The translations under genes were made by a program, and so were the position numbers. Below are positions 10,703 to 24,800 of a DNA stretch of 64,000 bases, piece after piece (positions within the stretch are counted from its first letter, which is position 1; each line of letters opens with the position of its first letter). This stretch comes from Archivesica marissinica (lineage: Eukaryota; Mollusca; Bivalvia; Venerida; Vesicomyidae): NCBI GenBank assembly GCA_014843695.1, contig CM026390.1, positions 93,000,530 to 93,064,529 on the forward strand. Direction: 5' to 3'. The notes under the pieces are model-generated. The model searched no databases. It worked only from the letters and a program-made list of their open reading frames with translations, and was not told the DNA's origin.

Positions 10703-10951
10703 CTGAGGTCCAGTTGTAACACACTGGACTGGTAATCCAGGGATCGCAGGTTCGATCCCCTGTCTGACCTTAATAAAATTAAAAGTCTTTCAGATGGGGA
10801 CTTTAAACCGAGGTATCGTGTATGTGCTGTACACCTGCACGTAGAAGTACCATCTCACATACTTCCAAAAATCTAAACTGACTAATCTCTTCAGGAGGCG
10901 TCATTCATATGGGCAACCGGTAGCGACGATAAATAAACGTAAAACACACAC
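10703..10951 (+). mobile_element. SINE-1 copy, internally altered
   Basis: The tRNA head is present (CCAGTTGTAACACACTGGAC, TGGTAATCCAGG, B box GGTTCGATCCC), followed by AGTCTTTCAGATGGGGAC and the CGACGATAAATAAACGTAAA tail. The middle differs from the reference copy: the segment from the CCAGAGGAG... block to ...ATCCTCC is replaced by ACCATCTCACATACTTCC, a stretch otherwise seen in SINE-2 (28143-28388) and the composite at 8810-9118. Confidence 0.85.
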
Positions 10952-11029
10952 AAAATAAAATGTGTTATTGCATACGTTACTATAAATAGTAACACAATAG
11001 CAACAACATAGTAACTACATTGTGTAGAC

Positions 11030-11290
11030 ATGGCCGCCGAAGCAACACTAAAGTCGTTGTCTGACAGATTGTTGTCTCTTGGCGGTAAAATGGCTGAGCG
11101 AAATAAGCAAATAACAGCAGAAGAAACATACGGCTATGTATGCAATAAAGAAGTTATTAAACGGCTGCGGTGGGCCATTTGTGGATATTGGCGCAACTAT
11201 CCGACATTGGCCCTCGAGCCTAACGGCCCTCGGGTCAATATCTCCATAGGGTGCGCCAATATCCACAAATGGCCCACCTCCGCGGTTTAA
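11030..11290 (+). CDS. Hypothetical 86-residue ORF, weak
   Basis: The ATG sits in a good animal initiation context (ACATGGCCGCC). The first half (MAAEATLKSLSDRLLSLGG...) reads as a soluble charged helix, but the second half is simply translated through the inverted repeat at 11153-11294. An antisense ORF covers the same bases. I do not recognise a family. At best it is a first exon or a chance ORF. Confidence 0.2.
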   Translation: MAAEATLKSLSDRLLSLGGKMAERNKQITAEETYGYVCNKEVIKRLRWAICGYWRNYPTLALEPNGPRVNISIGCANIHKWPTSAV

Positions 11291-11294
11291 TAAC
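11153..11294. repeat. Long inverted repeat (43-nt arms, 56-nt spacer), MITE/foldback-like
   Basis: Arms at 11153-11195 and 11252-11294 begin and end GTTATTAAAC / GTTTAATAAC. A 27-nt core is perfectly complementary (it includes GGGCCATTTGTGGATATTGG). The spacer is itself partly symmetrical with two GGCCCTCG copies. This GC-rich block stands out in AT-rich surroundings. A foldback or MITE is the most likely reading; no flanking target duplication is clear. Confidence 0.75.
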
Positions 11295-11719
11295 CTCTAA
11301 TTATTCCACTACTTTCAACCAATGATGTAGTTGCTTCATTTCATTAAGTAAGGAATTCGTCTTTCGTTTGTTTTTATAATCTATATACGTTACACTTTGT
11401 TGAAGTCAACACTTGGATACACTGGTGCATGCTTGATTTTTGTTAGTTTAAACATATTTATTTTCTGTCAATACATGATTATTTACAACAACTGATATAA
11501 GGAATTGGACAGAAAGCTGTATAGCTTATGATTGTCTTCTCCTTGATTTTTGTTAATAGTATATTATTTAATTAATCGCTTTCTATATACAGTACATTTT
11601 AAAATAAAATTGATATTCATCTTCTGTATCTCTAGTGAAGCACACAGCACAGTACAGGTTTTCCCGTGGAACAGGAACACTATTAACCAATTTCATTCGG
11701 GATACATTTAACGGCTTTT
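11295..11719. other. Unassigned AT-rich stretch
   Basis: No supported gene or repeat between the two inverted repeats. Confidence 0.5.
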
Positions 11720-11787
11720 GCAAACAACATAGATCCAGATCAGCCGCAGCGTGATGTTGCGTGCTGATCAGGATCTATGTTGTTTGC
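11720..11787. repeat. Hairpin with 25-nt arms, plus a third eroded arm downstream
   Basis: GCAAACAACATAGATCCAGA at 11720 and its inverse ending at 11787 pair over 25 nt with one mismatch around a loop of 18 nt. A third, inverted, imperfect copy (GATCTGGCTCTATGTTCTTT) lies at about 11861-11888. Confidence 0.8.
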
Positions 11788-11888
11788 TCATAGCTAAGCA
11801 TCTTAGCAAGATCATCTGAATAGCAAACAGCATAAACCTGATCGAAGGGAACGTTCCGGGGCAGCTGATCTGGCTCTATGTTCTTTGC

Positions 11889-12800
11889 AAATACTGTTTG
11901 AACGGTATCCAGAATCAAATGGGTTAATTCTTCCACTTTCAATATTTAACAGATAAGACGACAATGTATGTTTGGCGATTGGGGCGGGGCGTCTTAATTG
12001 TGTACTTGAATTGTATAATAAATGTAAATGCAATTTTGGGCTGAATCATACTTGGACATTTTACGGTATGCATTATAAGAATTTAATTCTACGAATCCAC
12101 TTAGAATATTAGTCAGATAGTCAAATAATATAATACAGAGAAACGAAATATATTGTCAATGAAGAAGTGTTTTTGACTAAGATGAATTTTATTTTATTTT
12201 ATTTGCACACGTTAAACATATTTGAGAAAAGAATCGATTAAAAAGTTTCAAATCTCAAAAATGTCTGACAAATTATCACAATGATAGCGTCGTGTAGGAC
12301 TTATTTCTTTGGTACTTATTTGAAGATAGATTAATGGTTGCATACGGTGTACGGTGATTCCTCTTGAAACCAAAGCACCCACATTTACAATGCTCATCTT
12401 TCTATGTTCACAGTTCTCTGGTCTATGAGAGACATCTCTAATTTTCTATTACCTCCCTTGGCAGATAAAGTCTGACTTATTCCAAAATGTGAATAGGTCA
12501 TTTTAGTTAGAATCCTTCGTTTTTACTGTTGTTCCCTAACCAGATATTGCGGTATGATAAATGTGATTATATCCAAATCGTGTTAATTAACTGAAAACAT
12601 TCTTTTATTAATAAGTACCTATTGCATATACTGCAGGTTATCGGTAGATATATAGTACTTTAATAATCCTAAGAAGCTATAGTGGCATAAAATTGCTAGT
12701 ATGTTGTGTAAAGGAAACAGCGATAAAAACAGAGGAAACCACTTAATATGACCTATCTACTTTCAGATAGTATTCAGGGGCTGTAACTGACCGATGTGAT
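11889..12800. other. Unassigned AT-rich stretch before the 40-bp satellite
   Basis: Unique sequence with no supported feature. Confidence 0.5.
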
Positions 12801-15800
12801 AACTAGTGTGTCTGGCTCTGTGGATAGCTACTAAACAGATAACTAGTGTGCCTGGCTCTGTGGATAGCTACTAAACAGATAACTGGTGTGTCTGGCTCTG
12901 TGGATAGCTACTAAACAGATATCTAGTGTGCCTGGCTCTGTGGATAGGTACTAAACAGATAACTAGTGTGTCTGGCTCTGTGGATAGCTACTAAACAGAT
13001 AACTAGTGTGTCTGGCTCTGTGGATAGCTACTAAACAGATAACTAGTGTGTATGGCTCTGTGGATAGGTACTAAACAGATAACTAGTGTGTCTGGCTGTG
13101 TGGATAGCTACTAAACAGATAACTAGTGTGTCTGGCTCTGTGGATAGCTACTAAACAGATAACTAGTGTGTCTGGCTCTGTGGATAGGTACTAAACAGAT
13201 AACTAGTGTGTCTGGCTCTGTGGATAGCTACTAAACAGATAACTAGTGTGTCTGGCTCTGTGGATAGCTACTAAACAGATAACTAGTGTGTCTGGCTCTG
13301 TGGATAGCTACTAAACAGATAACTAGTGTGTCTGGCTCTGTGGATAGCTACTAAACAGATAAATAGTGTGTCTGGCTCTGTGGATAGCAACTAAACAGAT
13401 AGCTAGTGTATCTGGCTCTGTGGATAGGTACTAAACTGATAACTAGTGTGTCTGGCTCTGTGGATAGGTACTAAACAGATAACTAGTGTGCCTGGCTCTG
13501 TGGATAGCAACTAAACAGATAGCTAGTGTATCTGGCTCTGTGGATAGGTACTAAACAGAAAACTGGTGTGTATGGCTCTGTGTATAGGTACTAAACAGAT
13601 AACTAGTGTATCTGGCTCTATGGGTAGTTACTAAACAGATAAGTAGTGTGCCTGGCTCTGTGGATAGCTACTAAACAGATAACTAGTGTATCTGGCTCTG
13701 TGGATAGGTACTAAGCAGATAACTAGTGTGCCTGGCTCTGTGGAAAAAAAATGAACAGATAACTAGTGTATCTGGCTCTGTGGATAGGTACGAAACAGAT
13801 AACTAGTGTATCTGGCTCTGTGGATAGCTACTAAACAGATAAGTAGTGTATCTGGCTCTGTGGATAGCTACTAAACAGATAAGTAGTGTATCTGGCTCTG
13901 TGGATAGGTACTAAACAGATAGCTAGTGTGTCTGGCTCTGTGTATAGTACTAAATATATAACTAGTGTATCTGGCTCTGTGGATAGGTACTAAACAGATA
14001 ACTAGTGTATCTGGCTCTGTGGATAGCTACTAAACAGATAACTAGTGTGTCTGGCTCTGTGTATAGTACTAAACATATAACTAGTGTATCTGGCTCTGTG
14101 GATAGGTACTAAACAGATAACTAGTGTGCCTGGCTCTGTGGATAGGTACTAAACAGCTAACTAGTGTGCCTGGCTCTGTGGATAGGTACTAAACAGATAA
14201 TTAGTGTGACTGGCTCTGTGGTTAGGTACTAAATAGATAACTAGTATATCGGACTCTGTGGATAGTTACTAAACAGATAACTAGTGTGCCTGGCTCTGTG
14301 GATAGCTACTAAACAGATAACTAGTTTGTCTGGCTCTGTGGATAGGTACTAATCAGATAACTAGTGTAACTGGTTCTGTGGATAGCTACTAATCAGATAA
14401 CTAGTGTGTCTGGTTTTGTGGATAGGTACTAATCAGATAAGTAGTGTGTCTGGCTCTATGGATAGCTACTAAACAGATAACTAGTGTGTCTGGCTCTGTT
14501 TATAGGTACTAAACATATAACTAGTGTATCTGGCTCTGTGGATAGGTACTAAACAGATAACTAGTGTATCTGGCTCTGTGGATAGGTACTAAAGAGATAA
14601 CTAGTGTGTCTGGATTTGTGGATAGTTACAAAACAGATAACTAGTGTGTATGGCTCTGTGTATAGGTACTAAACAGATAACTAGTGTGCCTGGCTCTGTG
14701 GATAGTTACTAAACAGATAAGTAGTGTATCTGGCTCTGTGGATAGGTACTAAACAGATAAGTAGTGTATCTGGCTCTGTGGATAGTTACTAAACAGATAT
14801 CTAGTGTGCCTGGCTCTATGGATAGGTAATAAACAGATAACCAGTGTATCTGGCTCTGTGGATAGCTACTAAACAGATAAGTAGTGTGACTGGCTCTGTG
14901 TATAGGTACTAAAGAGATAACTAGTGTATCTGGCTCTGTGGATAGCTACTAAACAGATAAGTAGTGTATCTGGATCTGTGGATAGGCACTAAACAGATAG
15001 CTAGTGTGTCTGGCTCTATGGATAGCTATTAAACAGATAACTAGTGTGTCTGGCTCTATGCATATTACTAAACAGATAACTAGTGTGGTGTATGGCTCTG
15101 TGGATAGTTACTAAACAGATAAGTTGTGTATCTGGCTCTGTGGATAGGTACTAAACAGATAACTAGTGTGCCTGGCTCTGTGGATGGGTACAAAACATAT
15201 AACTAGTGTAACTGGCTCTGTGGATAGGTACTAAACATATAACTAGAGTAACTGGCTCTGTGGATAGGTACTAAACAGATAAGTAGTGTATCTGGCTCTG
15301 TGGATAGGTACTAAACAGATATGTAGTGTATCTGGCTCTGTGGATAGGTACTAAACAGATAAGTAGTGTATCTGGCTCTGTGGATAGGTACTAAACAGAT
15401 AAGTAGTGTATCTGGCTCTGTGGATAGGTACTAAACAGATAACTAGTGTGTCTGGCTCTGTGGATAGGTACTAAACATATAATTAGTGTAACTGGCTCTG
15501 TGGATAGGTACTAAACAGATAACTAGTGTAACTGGCTCTGTGGATAGGTACTAAACAGATAAGTAGTGTATCTGGCTCTGTGGATAGGTACTAAACAGAT
15601 AAGTAGTGTATCTGGCTCTGTGGATAGGTACTAAACAGATAAGTAGTGTATCTGGCTCTGTGGATAGGTACTGAACAGATAACTAGTGTATCTGGCTCTG
15701 TGGATAGGTACTAAACTGATAACTAGTGTGTCTGGCTCTGTAGATAGGTACTAAACAGATAAGTAGTGTATCTGGCTCTGTGGATAGGTACTAAACAGAT

Positions 15801-18800
15801 AAGTAGTGTATATGGCTCTGTGGATAGGTACTAAACAGATAACTGGTGTGTCTGGCTCTGTGGATAGCTACTAAACAGATATCTAGTGTGCCTGGCTCTG
15901 TGGATAGGTACTAAACAGATAACTAGTGTGTCTGGCTCTGTGGATAGCTACTAAACAGATAACTAGTGTGTCTGGCTCTGTGGATAGCTACTAAACAGAT
16001 AACTAGTGTGTACGGCTCTGTGGATAGGTACTAAACAGATAACTAGTGTGTCTGGCTGTGTGGATAGCTACTAAACAGATAACTAGTGTGTCTGGCTCTG
16101 TGGATAGCTACTAAACAGATAACTAGTGTGTCTGGCTCTGTGGATAGGTACTAAACAGATAACTAGTGTGTCTGGCTCTGTGGATAGCTACTAAACAGAT
16201 AACTAGTGTGTCTGGCTCTGTGGATAGCTACTAAACAGATAACTAGTGTGTCTGGCTCTGTGGATAGTTACTAAACAGATAACTAGTGTGTCTGGCTCTG
16301 TGGATAGCTACTAAACAGATAAATAGTGTGTCTGGCTCTGTGGATAGCAACTAAACAGATAGCTAGTGTATCTGGCTCTGTGGATAGGTACTAAACTGAT
16401 AACTAGTGTGTCTGGCTCTGTGGATAGGTACTAAACAGATAACTAGTGTGCCTGGCTCTGTGGATAGCAACTAAACAGATAGCTAGTGTATCTGGCTCTG
16501 TGGATAGGTACTAAACAGAAAACTGGTGTGTATGGCTCTGTGTATAGGTACTAAACAGATAACTAGTGTATCTGGCTCTATGGGTAGTTACTAAACAGAT
16601 AAGTAGTGTGCCTGGCTCTGTGGATAGCTACTAAACAGATAACTAGTGTATCTGGCTCTGTGGATAGGTACTAAGCAGATAACTAGTGTGCCTGGCTCTG
16701 TGGAAAAAAAATGAACAGATAACTAGTGTATCTGGCTCTGTGGATAGGTACGAAACAGATAACTAGTGTATCTGGCTCTGTGGATAGCTACTAAACAGAT
16801 AAGTAGTGTATCTGGCTCTGTGGATAGCTACTAAACAGATAAGTAGTGTATCTGGCTCTGTGGATAGGTACTAAACAGATAGCTAGTGTGTCTGGCTCTG
16901 TGTATAGTACTAAATATATAACTAGTGTATCTGGCTCTGTGGATAGGTACTAAACAGATAACTAGTGTATCTGGCTCTGTGGATAGCTACTAAACAGATA
17001 ACTAGTGTGTCTGGCTCTGTGTATAGTACTAAACATATAACTAGTGTATCTGGCTCTGTGGATAGGTACTAAACAGATAACTAGTGTGCCTGGCTCTGTG
17101 GATAGGTACTAAACAGCTAACTAGTGTGCCTGGCTCTGTGGATAGGTACTAAACAGATAATTAGTGTGACTGGCTCTGTGGTTAGGTACTAAATAGATAA
17201 CTAGTATATCGGACTCTGTGGATAGTTACTAAACAGATAACTAGTGTGCCTGGCTCTGTGGATAGCTACTAAACAGATAACTAGTTTGTCTGGCTCTGTG
17301 GATAGGTACTAATCAGATAACTAGTGTAACTGGTTCTGTGGATAGCTACTAATCAGATAACTAGTGTGTCTGGTTTTGTGGATAGGTACTAATCAGATAA
17401 GTAGTGTGTCTGGCTCTATGGATAGCTACTAAACAGATAACTAGTGTGTCTGGCTCTGTTTATAGGTACTAAACATATAACTAGTGTATCTGGCTCTGTG
17501 GATAGGTACTAAACAGATAACTAGTGTATCTGGCTCTGTGGATAGGTACTAAAGAGAAAACTAGTGTGTCTGGCTTTGTGGATAGTTACAAAACAGATAA
17601 CTAGTGTGTATGGCTCTGTGTATAGGTACTAAACAGATAACTAGTGTGCCTGGCTCTGTGGATAGTTACTAAACAGATAAGTAGTGTATCTGGCTCTGTG
17701 GATAGGTACTAAACAGATAAGTAGTGTATCTGGCTCTGTGGATAGTTACTAAACAGATATCTAGTGTGCCTGGCTCTATGGATAGGTAATAAACAGATAA
17801 CCAGTGTATCTGGCTCTGTGGATAGCTACTAAACAGATAAGTAGTGTGACTGGCTCTGTGTATAGGTACTAAAGAGATAACTAGTGTATCTGGCTCTGTG
17901 GATAGCTACTAAACAGAAAAGTAGTGTATCTGGATCTGTGGATAGGCACTAAACAGATAGCTAGTGTGTCTGGCTCTATGGATAGCTATTAAACAGATAA
18001 CTAGTGTGTCTGGCTCTATGCATATTACTAAACAGATAACTAGTGTGGTGTATGGCTCTGTGGATAGTTACTAAACAGATAAGTTGTGTATCTGGCTCTG
18101 TGGATAGGTACTAAACAGATAACTAGTGTGCCTGGCTCTGTGGATGGGTACAAAACATATAACTAGTGTAACTGGCTCTGTGGATAGGTACTAAACATAT
18201 AACTAGTGTAACTGGCTCTGTGGATAGGTACTAAACAGATATGTAGTGTATCTGGCTCTGTGGATAGGTACTAAACAGATAAGTAGTGTATCTGGCTATG
18301 TGGATAGGTACTAAACAGATATGTAGTGTATCTGGCTCTGTGGATAGGTACTAAACAGATAAGTAGTGTATCTGGCTCTGTGGATAGGTACTAAACAGAT
18401 AAGTAGTGTATCTGGCTCTGTGGATAGGTACTAAACAGATAACTAGTGTGTCTGGCTCTGTGGATAGGTACTAAACATATAATTAGTGTAACTGGCTCTG
18501 TGGATAGGTACTAAACAGATAACTAGTGTAACTGGCTCTGTGGATAGGTACTAAACAGATAAGTAGTGTATCTGGCTCTGTGGATAGGTACTAAACAGAT
18601 AAGTAGTGTATCTGGCTCTGTGGATAGGTACTAAACAGATAAGTAGTGTATCTGGCTCTGTGGATAGGTACTGAACAGATAACTAGTGTATCTGGCTCTG
18701 TGGATAGGTACTAAACTGATAACTAGTGTGTCTGGCTCTGTAGATAGGTACTAAACAGATAAGTAGTGTATCTGGCTCTGTGGATAGGTACTAAACAGAT

Positions 18801-21800
18801 AAGTAGTGTATATGGCTCTGTGGATAGGTACTAAACAGATAACTAGTGTGTCTAGCTCTGTGGATAGCTACTAAACAGATAATTAGTGTGTCTGGCTCTG
18901 TTTATAGGTACTAAACATATAACTAGTGTATCTGGCTCTGTGGATAGGTACTAAACAGATAACTAGTGTATCTGGCTCTGTGGATAGGTACTAAAGAGAT
19001 AACTAGTGTGTCTGGCTTTGTGGATAGTTACAAAACAGATAACTAGTGTGTCTGGCTCTGTGTATAGGTACTAAACAGATAACTAGTGTGCCTGGCTCTA
19101 TGGATAGTTACTAAACAGATAAGTAGTGTATCTGGCTCTGTGGATAGGTACTAAACAGATAAGTAGTGTATCTGGCTCTGTGGATAGTTACTAAACAGAT
19201 ATCTAGTGTGCCTGGCTCTGTGTATAGGTACTAAAGAGATAACTAGTGTATCTGGCTCTGTGGATAGCTACTAAACAGATAAGTAGTGTATCTGGCTCTG
19301 TGGATAGGCACTAAACAGATAGCTAGTGTGTCTGGCTATATGGATAGCTATTAAACAGATAACTAGTGTGTCTGGCTCTATGCATAGTACTAAACAGATA
19401 ATTAGTGTGGTGTATGGCTCTGTGGATAGTTACTAAACAGATAAGTTGTGTATCTGGCTCTGTGGATAGGTACTAAACAGATAACTAGTGTGCCTGGCTC
19501 TGTGGATGGGTACAAAACATATAACTAGTGTAACTGGCTCTGTGGATAGGTACTAAACATATAACTAGTGTAACTGGCTCTGTGGATAGGTACTAAACAG
19601 ATAAGTAGTGTATCTGGCTCTGTGGATAAGTACTAAACAGATATGTAGTGTATCTGGCTCTGTGGATAGGTACTAAACAGATAAGTAGTGTATCTGGCTC
19701 TGTGGATAGGTACTAAACAGATAAGTAGTGTATCTGGCTCTGTGGATAGGTACTAAACAGATAACTAGTGTGTCTGGCTCTGTGGATAGGTACTAAACAT
19801 ATAATTAGTGTAACTGGCTCTGTGGATAGGTACTAAACAGATAACTAGTGTAACTGGCTCTGTGGATAGGTACTAAACAGATAAGTAGTGTATCTGGCTG
19901 TGTGGATAGGTACTAAACAGATAAGTAGTGTATCTGGCTCTGTGGATAGGTACTAAACAGATAAGTAGTGTATCTGGCTCTGTGGATAGGTACTGAACAG
20001 ATAACTAGTGTATCTGGCTCTGTGGATAGGTACTAAACTGATCACTAGTGTGTCTGGCTCTGTGGATAGGTACTAAACAGATAAGTAGTGTATCTGGCTC
20101 TGTGGATAGGTACTAAACAGATAAGTAGTGTATATGGCTCTGTGGATAGGTACTAAACAGATAACTAGTGTATCTGGCTCTGTGGATAGGTACTAAACAG
20201 ATAACTAGTGTGTCTGGCTCTGTGGATAGGTACTAATAGTGTATCTGGCTCTGTGGATAGGTACTAAACAGATAACTAGTGTATCTGGCTCTGTGGATAG
20301 GTACTAAACAGATAACTAGTGTATCTGGCTCTGTGGATAGGTACTAAACAGATAACTAGTGTGTCTGGCTCTGTGGAGAGGTACTAAATAGATAACAAGT
20401 TTGTCTGGCTCTGTGGATAGGTACTAAACAGATAACTAGTGTATCTGGCTCTGTGGATAGGTACTAAACAGATAAGTAGTGTATCTGGCTATGTGGATAG
20501 GTACTAAACAGATAACTAGTGTATCTGGCTCTGTGGATAGGTACTAAACAGATAACTAGTGTATCTTGCTCTGTGGATAGGTACTAAACAGATAACTAGT
20601 GTATCTGGCTCTGTGGATAGGTACTAAACAGATAAGTAGTGTATCTGGCTCTGTGGATAGGTACTAAACAGATAACTAGTGTATCTGGCTCTTTGGATAG
20701 GTACTAAACAGATAACTAGTGTATCTGGCTCTGTGGATAGGTACTAAACAGATAACTAGTGTGTCTGGCTCTGTGGAGAGGTACTAAATAGATAACTAGT
20801 TTGTCTGGCTCTGTGGATAGGTACTAAACAGATAACTAGTGTATTTGGCTCTGTGGATAGGTACTACACAGATAACTAGTGTGCCTGGCGTTGTGGTTAG
20901 GTACTAAACAGATAACTAGTGTATCTGGCTCTGTGGATAGGTACTAAACAGATAACTAGTGTGCCTGGCTCTATGTATAGGTACTAAACAGATAACTAGT
21001 GTGTCTGGCTCTGTGGATAGGTACTACACAGATAACTAGTGTGTCTGGCTCTGTGGGTAGGTACTAAACAAATAACTAGTGTGTCTGGCTCTGTGGATAG
21101 GTACTAATCAGATAACTAGTGTGCCTGGCTCTGTGGATAGGTACTAAACAGAAAACTAGTGTATCTGGCTCTGTGGATAGTTACTAAACAGATAAGTAGT
21201 GTATCTGGCTCTGTGGATAGCTACTAAACAGATAACTCGTGTATCTGGCTCTGTGGATAGCTACTAAACAGATAAGTAGTGTATCTGGCTCTGTGGATAG
21301 GTACTAATCAGATAACTAGTGTATCTGGCTCTGTGGATATCTACTAAACAGATAACTAGTTTATATGGCTCTGTGGATAGCTACTAAACAGATAAGTAGT
21401 GTATCTGGCTCTGTGGATAGGTACTAAACAGATATGTAGTGTATCTGGCTCTGTGGATAGGTACTAAACAGATAAGTAGTGTATCTGGCTCTGTGGATAG
21501 GTACTAAACAGATAAGTAGTGTATCTGGCTCTGTGGATAGGTACTAAACAGATAACTAGTGTGTTTGGCTCTGTGGATAGGTACTAAACATATAATTAGT
21601 GTAACTGGCTCTGTGGATAGGTACTAAACAGATAACTAGTGTAACTGGCTCTGTGGATAGGTACTAAACAGATAAGTAGTGTATCTGGCTCTGTGGATAG
21701 GTACTAAACAGATAAGTAGTGTATCTGGCTCTGTGGATAGGTACTAAACAGATAAGTAGTGTATCTGGCTCTGTGGATAGGTACTGAACAGATAACTAGT

Positions 21801-24800
21801 GTATCTGGCTCTGTGGATAGGTACTAAACTGATAATTAGTGTGTATGGCTCTGTGGATAGCTACTAAACAGATAAGTAGTGTATATGGCTCTGTGGATAG
21901 GTACTAAACAGATAAGTAGTGTATTTGGCTCTGTGGATAGGTACTAAACAGATAACTAGTGTATATGGCTCTGTGGATAGGTACTAAACAGATAACTAGT
22001 GTGTCTGGCTCTGTGGATAGCAACTAAACAGATAGCTAGTGTATCTGGCTCTGTGGATAGGTACTAAACAGATAACTAGTGTGCCTGGCTCTGTGGATAG
22101 CAACTAAACAGATAGCTAGTGTATCTGGCTCTGTGGATAGGTACTAAACAGATAAGTAGTGTATCTGGCTCTGTGGATAGTTACTAAACAGATAACTAGA
22201 GTGCCTGGCTCTGTGGATAGGTAATAAACAGATAACCAGTGTATCTGGCTCTGTGGTTAGCTACTAAACAGATAAGTAGTGTGACTGGCTCTGTGTATAG
22301 GTACTAAAGAGATAACTGGTGTATCTGGCTCTGTGGTTAGCTACTAAACAGATAAGTAGTGTATCTGGCTCTGTGGATAGGCACTAAACAGATAGCTAGT
22401 GTGTCTGGCTCTATGGATAGCTATTAAACAGATAACTAGTGTGTCTGGCTCTATGCATAGTACTAAACAGATAACTAGTGTGGTGTATGGCTCTGTGGAT
22501 AGTTACTAAACAGATAAGTTGTGTATCTGGCTCTGTGGATAGGTACTAAACAGATAACTAGTGTGCCTGGCTCTGTGGATGGGTACTAAACATATAACTA
22601 GTGTAACTGGCTCTGTGGATAGGTACTAAACAGATAACTAGTGTATCTGGCTCTGTGGATAGGTACTAAACAGATAACTAGTGTATCTGGCTCTGTGGAT
22701 AGGTACTAAACAGATAACTAGTGTATCTGGCTCTGTGGATAGGTACTAAACAGATAACTAGTGTGTCTGGCTCTGTGGAGAGGTACTAAATAGATAACTA
22801 GTTTGTCTGGCTCTGTGGATAGGTACTAAACAGATAACTAGTGTATCTGGCTCTGTGGATAGGTACTAAACAGATAAGTAGTGTATCTGGCTCTGTGGAT
22901 AGGTACTAAACAGATAACTAGTGTATCTGGCTCTGTGGATAGGTACTAAACAGATAACTAGTGTATCTGGCTCTGTGGATAGGTACTAAACAGATAACTA
23001 GTGTATCTGGCTATGTGGATAGGTACTAAACAGATAAGTAGTGTATCTGGCTCTGTGGATAGGTACTAAACAGATAACTAGTGTATCTGGCTCTGTGGAT
23101 AGGTAATAAACAGATAACTAGTGTATCTGGCTCTGTGGATAGGTACTAAACAGATAACTAGTGTATCTGGCTCTGTGGATAGGTACTAAACAGATAACTA
23201 GTGTTTCTGGCTCTGTGGAGAGGTACTAAATAGATAACTAGTTTGTCTGGCTCTGTGGATAGGTACTAAACAGATAACTAGTGTATCTGGCTCTGTGGAT
23301 AGGTACTACACAGATAACTAGTGTGCCTGGCGTTGTGGTTAGGTACTAAACAGATAACTAGTGTATCTGGCTCTGTGGATAGGTACTAAACAGATAACTA
23401 GTGTGCCTGGCTCTATGTATAGGTACTAAACAGATAACTAGTGTGTCTGGCTCTGTGGATAGGTACTACACAGATAACTAGTGTGTCTGTCTCTGTGGGT
23501 AGGTACTAAACAAATAACTAGTGTGTCTGGCTCTGTGGATAGGTACTAATCAGATAACTAGTGTGCCTGGCTCTGTGGATAGATACTAAACAGAAAACTA
23601 GTGTATCTGGCTCTGTGGATAGTTACTAAACAGATAAGTAGTGTATCTGGCTCTGTGGGTAGCTACTAAACAGATAACTCGTGTATCTGGCTCTGTGGAT
23701 AGCTACTAAACAGATAAGTAGTGTATCTGGCTCTGTGGATAGGTACTAATCAGATAACTAGTGTATCTGGCTCTGTGGATAGCTACTAAACAGATAAGTA
23801 GTGTATATGGCTCTGTGGATAGCTACTAAACAGATAACTAGTGTGTCTGGCTCTGTGGATAGGTACTAATCAGATAACTAGTGTGTCTGGCTCTGTGGAT
23901 AGGTACTAATCAGATAACTAGTGTGTCCGGCTCTGTGTATATGTACTACACAGATAACTAGTGTGTCTGGCTCTGTGGATAGGTACTAAACAGATAACTA
24001 GTGTGCCTGGCTCTGTGGATAGGTACTAAACAGATAACTAGTGTGCCTGGCTCTGTGGTTAGGTACTAAACAGATAACTAGTGTGCCTGGCTCTGTGGAT
24101 AGGTACTAAACAGATAACTAGTTTATCTGGATCTGTGGTTAGGTACTAAACAGATAACTAGTGTGTCTGGCTCTGTGGATAGGTACAAATAGATAACTAG
24201 TTTATCTGGCTCTGTGGATAGGTACTAATCAGATAACTAGTGTGTCTGGCTCTGTGGATAGCTACTAAACAGATAACTAGTGTGTCTGGCTCTGTGGATA
24301 GCTACTAAACAGATAACTAGTGTGTCTGGCTCTGTGGATAGCTACTAAACAGATAACTAGTGTGTCTGGCTCTGTGGATAGCAACTAAACAGATAGCTAG
24401 TGTATCTGGCTCTGTGGATAGGTACTAAACAGATAACTAGTGTGCCTGGCTCTGTGGATAGCAACTAAACAGATAGCTAGTGTATCTGGCTCTGTGGATA
24501 GGTACTAAACAGATAAGTAGTGTATCTGGCTCTGTGGATAGTTACTAAACAGATAACTAGTGTGCCTGGCTCTGTGGATAGGTAATAAACAGATAACCAG
24601 TGTATCTGGCTCTGTGGATAGCTACTGAACAGATAATTAGTGTGACTGGCTCTGTGTATAGGTACTAAAGAGATAACTAGTGTATCTGGCTCTGTGGATA
24701 GCTACTAAACAGATAAGTAGTGTATCTGGCTCTGTGGATAGGCACTAAACAGATAGCTAGTGTGTCTGGCTCTATGGATAGCTATTAAACAGATAACTAG

